13,090 nucleotides of DNA from Paludibacteraceae bacterium. GTDB taxonomy: Bacteria; Bacteroidota; Bacteroidia; Bacteroidales; Paludibacteraceae. Position 1 is the stretch's first letter. Each line of letters begins with the position of its first letter. The position numbers and the translations under genes were made by a program. This document shows positions 11,960-13,090 of this stretch, piece by piece. The stretch covers positions 1-13,090 of the forward strand of contig CANIXM010000018.1 of NCBI GenBank assembly GCA_947471245.1, in the 5' to 3' direction. The notes under the pieces were generated by a model. That model made no database searches. It saw only the letters and a program-made list of their open reading frames with translations, and had not been told where the DNA came from.

Positions 11960-13090
11960 ATGTTTCAGAATCATAAAATAGCAAATGACATTTACTATGT
12001 GGGTGTAAATGATCGGCAAAAACATAAGTTTGAGAACATGCTCCCACTTCCCAATGGAGTTTCATACAATGCTTATCTTATCATGGATGAAAAAACTGCA
12101 TTGGTAGACACTGTTGAATTAGCATTTGGCGATGTGTTTGTTAACAAAATTCAATCGCAACTTGGCGACAAGAAACTAGATTACCTGATTATCAACCACA
12201 TGGAACCTGACCATTCAGGCGCTATCCGTTTGATTAGACAGTACTATCCTGAAATAATTCTGGTAGGCAATAGCAAAACACTAGCCATGGTGGAGGGATT
12301 TTATGGCATTGACGACAATGTATTGGAAGTAAATGATGGTGGCGAACTTTCACTAGGAAGTCACACCTTGCAGTTTTACCTCACCCCCATGGTTCACTGG
12401 CCTGAAACCATGATGACCTATGATGTTAAAGAGCGTGTACTTTTTTCGGGTGATGCGTTTGGGTGTTTTGGCAATTTGGATGGTGCTGTGATTGACAAAG
12501 ACTTAGACGTCAACAAGTATTGGGACGAAATGATACGCTACTATGCCAACATTGTAGGGAAATACGGATCTGCGGTACAAAAAGCGCTACTTAAACTGAC
12601 TCCATTGGATTTTGAAGTTATCTGTAGCACTCACGGTCCAATATGGAAAAAACACATCTCGGAAGTAGTAGATGTGTACGATCAATTAAGTAGATACAAC
12701 GCCAAAGAGGGTGTGGTGATTATTTATGGATCAATGTATGGCAACACCGAACTGATGGCAGAAATCGTGGCGCAAGGTGTGGCTCAAAGTGGTGTAAAAA
12801 ACATCATTGTTCACAATGTATCAAAAAGCGACCCTTCTGAAATCATTCGTGACATTTTCAAATACAACGGCTTAATAGTTGGAAGTCCAACCTATTGCAA
12901 CGAATTGTATCCTGAAGTGGAATCATTGCTTAGAAAAATTGAAATTCGTCAAGTGAAAAATCGATATTTTGGATACTTCGGCTCATTCACATGGGCAGGC
13001 GCTGCCGTGAAACGCTTAGAAACATTTGTTCAAACAATGAAATGGATTACGCCAGATTTTGCTGTTGAAGAAAAGCAAGGACTGAAAGAA
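11960..13090 (+). CDS. Flavodiiron protein (A-type flavoprotein), cut by right edge
   Basis: An uninterrupted frame from ATG 11960 (MFQNHKIANDIYYVGVNDR) runs to the window end, 377 codons; the family is about 400 residues, so only the last few dozen are missing. The N-terminal metallo-beta-lactamase-like domain has the di-iron ligands of active members: H80-M-E82-P-D84-H85 (HxExDH), H146 in MVHWPETM, D165 in FSGDAFG and H225 in STHGPIW. The flavodoxin domain starts near 252 with IIYGSMYGNTELMAE, the FMN phosphate loop, and continues with GSPTYCNELYPEVE and YFGSFTWAGAAVKRLE. These proteins reduce O2 to water and/or NO to N2O in the cytosol of anaerobes, taking electrons from rubredoxin or similar carriers. 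O2 or NO preference cannot be told from sequence. No rubredoxin-like C-terminal extension can be judged because of the edge. Confidence 0.95.
   Translation, partial: MFQNHKIANDIYYVGVNDRQKHKFENMLPLPNGVSYNAYLIMDEKTALVDTVELAFGDVFVNKIQSQLGDKKLDYLIINHMEPDHSGAIRLIRQYYPEIILVGNSKTLAMVEGFYGIDDNVLEVNDGGELSLGSHTLQFYLTPMVHWPETMMTYDVKERVLFSGDAFGCFGNLDGAVIDKDLDVNKYWDEMIRYYANIVGKYGSAVQKALLKLTPLDFEVICSTHGPIWKKHISEVVDVYDQLSRYNAKEGVVIIYGSMYGNTELMAEIVAQGVAQSGVKNIIVHNVSKSDPSEIIRDIFKYNGLIVGSPTYCNELYPEVESLLRKIEIRQVKNRYFGYFGSFTWAGAAVKRLETFVQTMKWITPDFAVEEKQGLKE

Noticed and set aside
1..13090. tRNA, rRNA, insertion sequence or phage genes
   Set aside because: No cloverleaf-like stretch, rRNA segment, transposase or integrase was recognised on either strand.

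Overview
The window looks like a chromosomal segment of a Bacteroidetes bacterium, probably an anaerobic or microaerophilic one. Several genes are preceded by the phylum's distinctive promoter (TTTG or TTG, about 19 bases, then TAnnTTTG) rather than an E. coli-type -35/-10. Ribosome binding sites are A-rich and weak, intergenic DNA is AT-rich, and the gene families (long and short M16 peptidases, GGGtGRT protein, four-helix-bundle protein, RluB with a long disordered arm, flavodiiron protein) fit that phylum. The order or genus cannot be fixed from the sequence. No tRNA, rRNA, transposase or CRISPR array was seen.

Layout. (1) 1-1682 (+) is the C-terminal part of a large M16 zinc-peptidase-like protein whose N-terminal half lies beyond the left edge. 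It converges on a small secreted DUF4468-like protein (1904-2476, -), with a cluster of hairpins between them. (2) 2584-3507 (-) is a fumarylacetoacetate-hydrolase-family enzyme. (3) 3508-4072 is a gene-free stretch made of decayed copies of a ~123-base repeat, ending in the promoter of a three-gene (+) cluster: short M16B peptidase (4073-5302), class I O-methyltransferase (5326-5964) and MgtC/SapB membrane protein (6027-6473), closed by a strong terminator. (4) A promoter at 6623-6652 serves an IscU/NifU-like scaffold protein (6713-7405), a four-helix-bundle protein (7436-7783) and a GGGtGRT protein (7839-8831), with a strong terminator after the last. (5) On the (-) strand are a TIGR01777 SDR protein (8928-9815) and an RluB/RsuA-type pseudouridine synthase (10091-11749) with a ~310-residue charged N-terminal arm containing eleven ~15-residue repeats. 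(6) 11960 to the right edge (+) is a flavodiiron protein cut by the window end.

The most interesting region is 6600-8900. The scaffold-like protein lacks a cysteine where IscU has its third ligand and appears to lack the IscU aspartate. It is paired with a GGGtGRT protein, a conserved family without an assigned function as far as I know. An AT-rich four-helix-bundle gene sits between the two, framed by heptamer arrays in inverted orientation (26-base arms, 23 matches) that run from one stop codon to the next start codon. The same heptamer family occurs at two other intergenic sites in the window.
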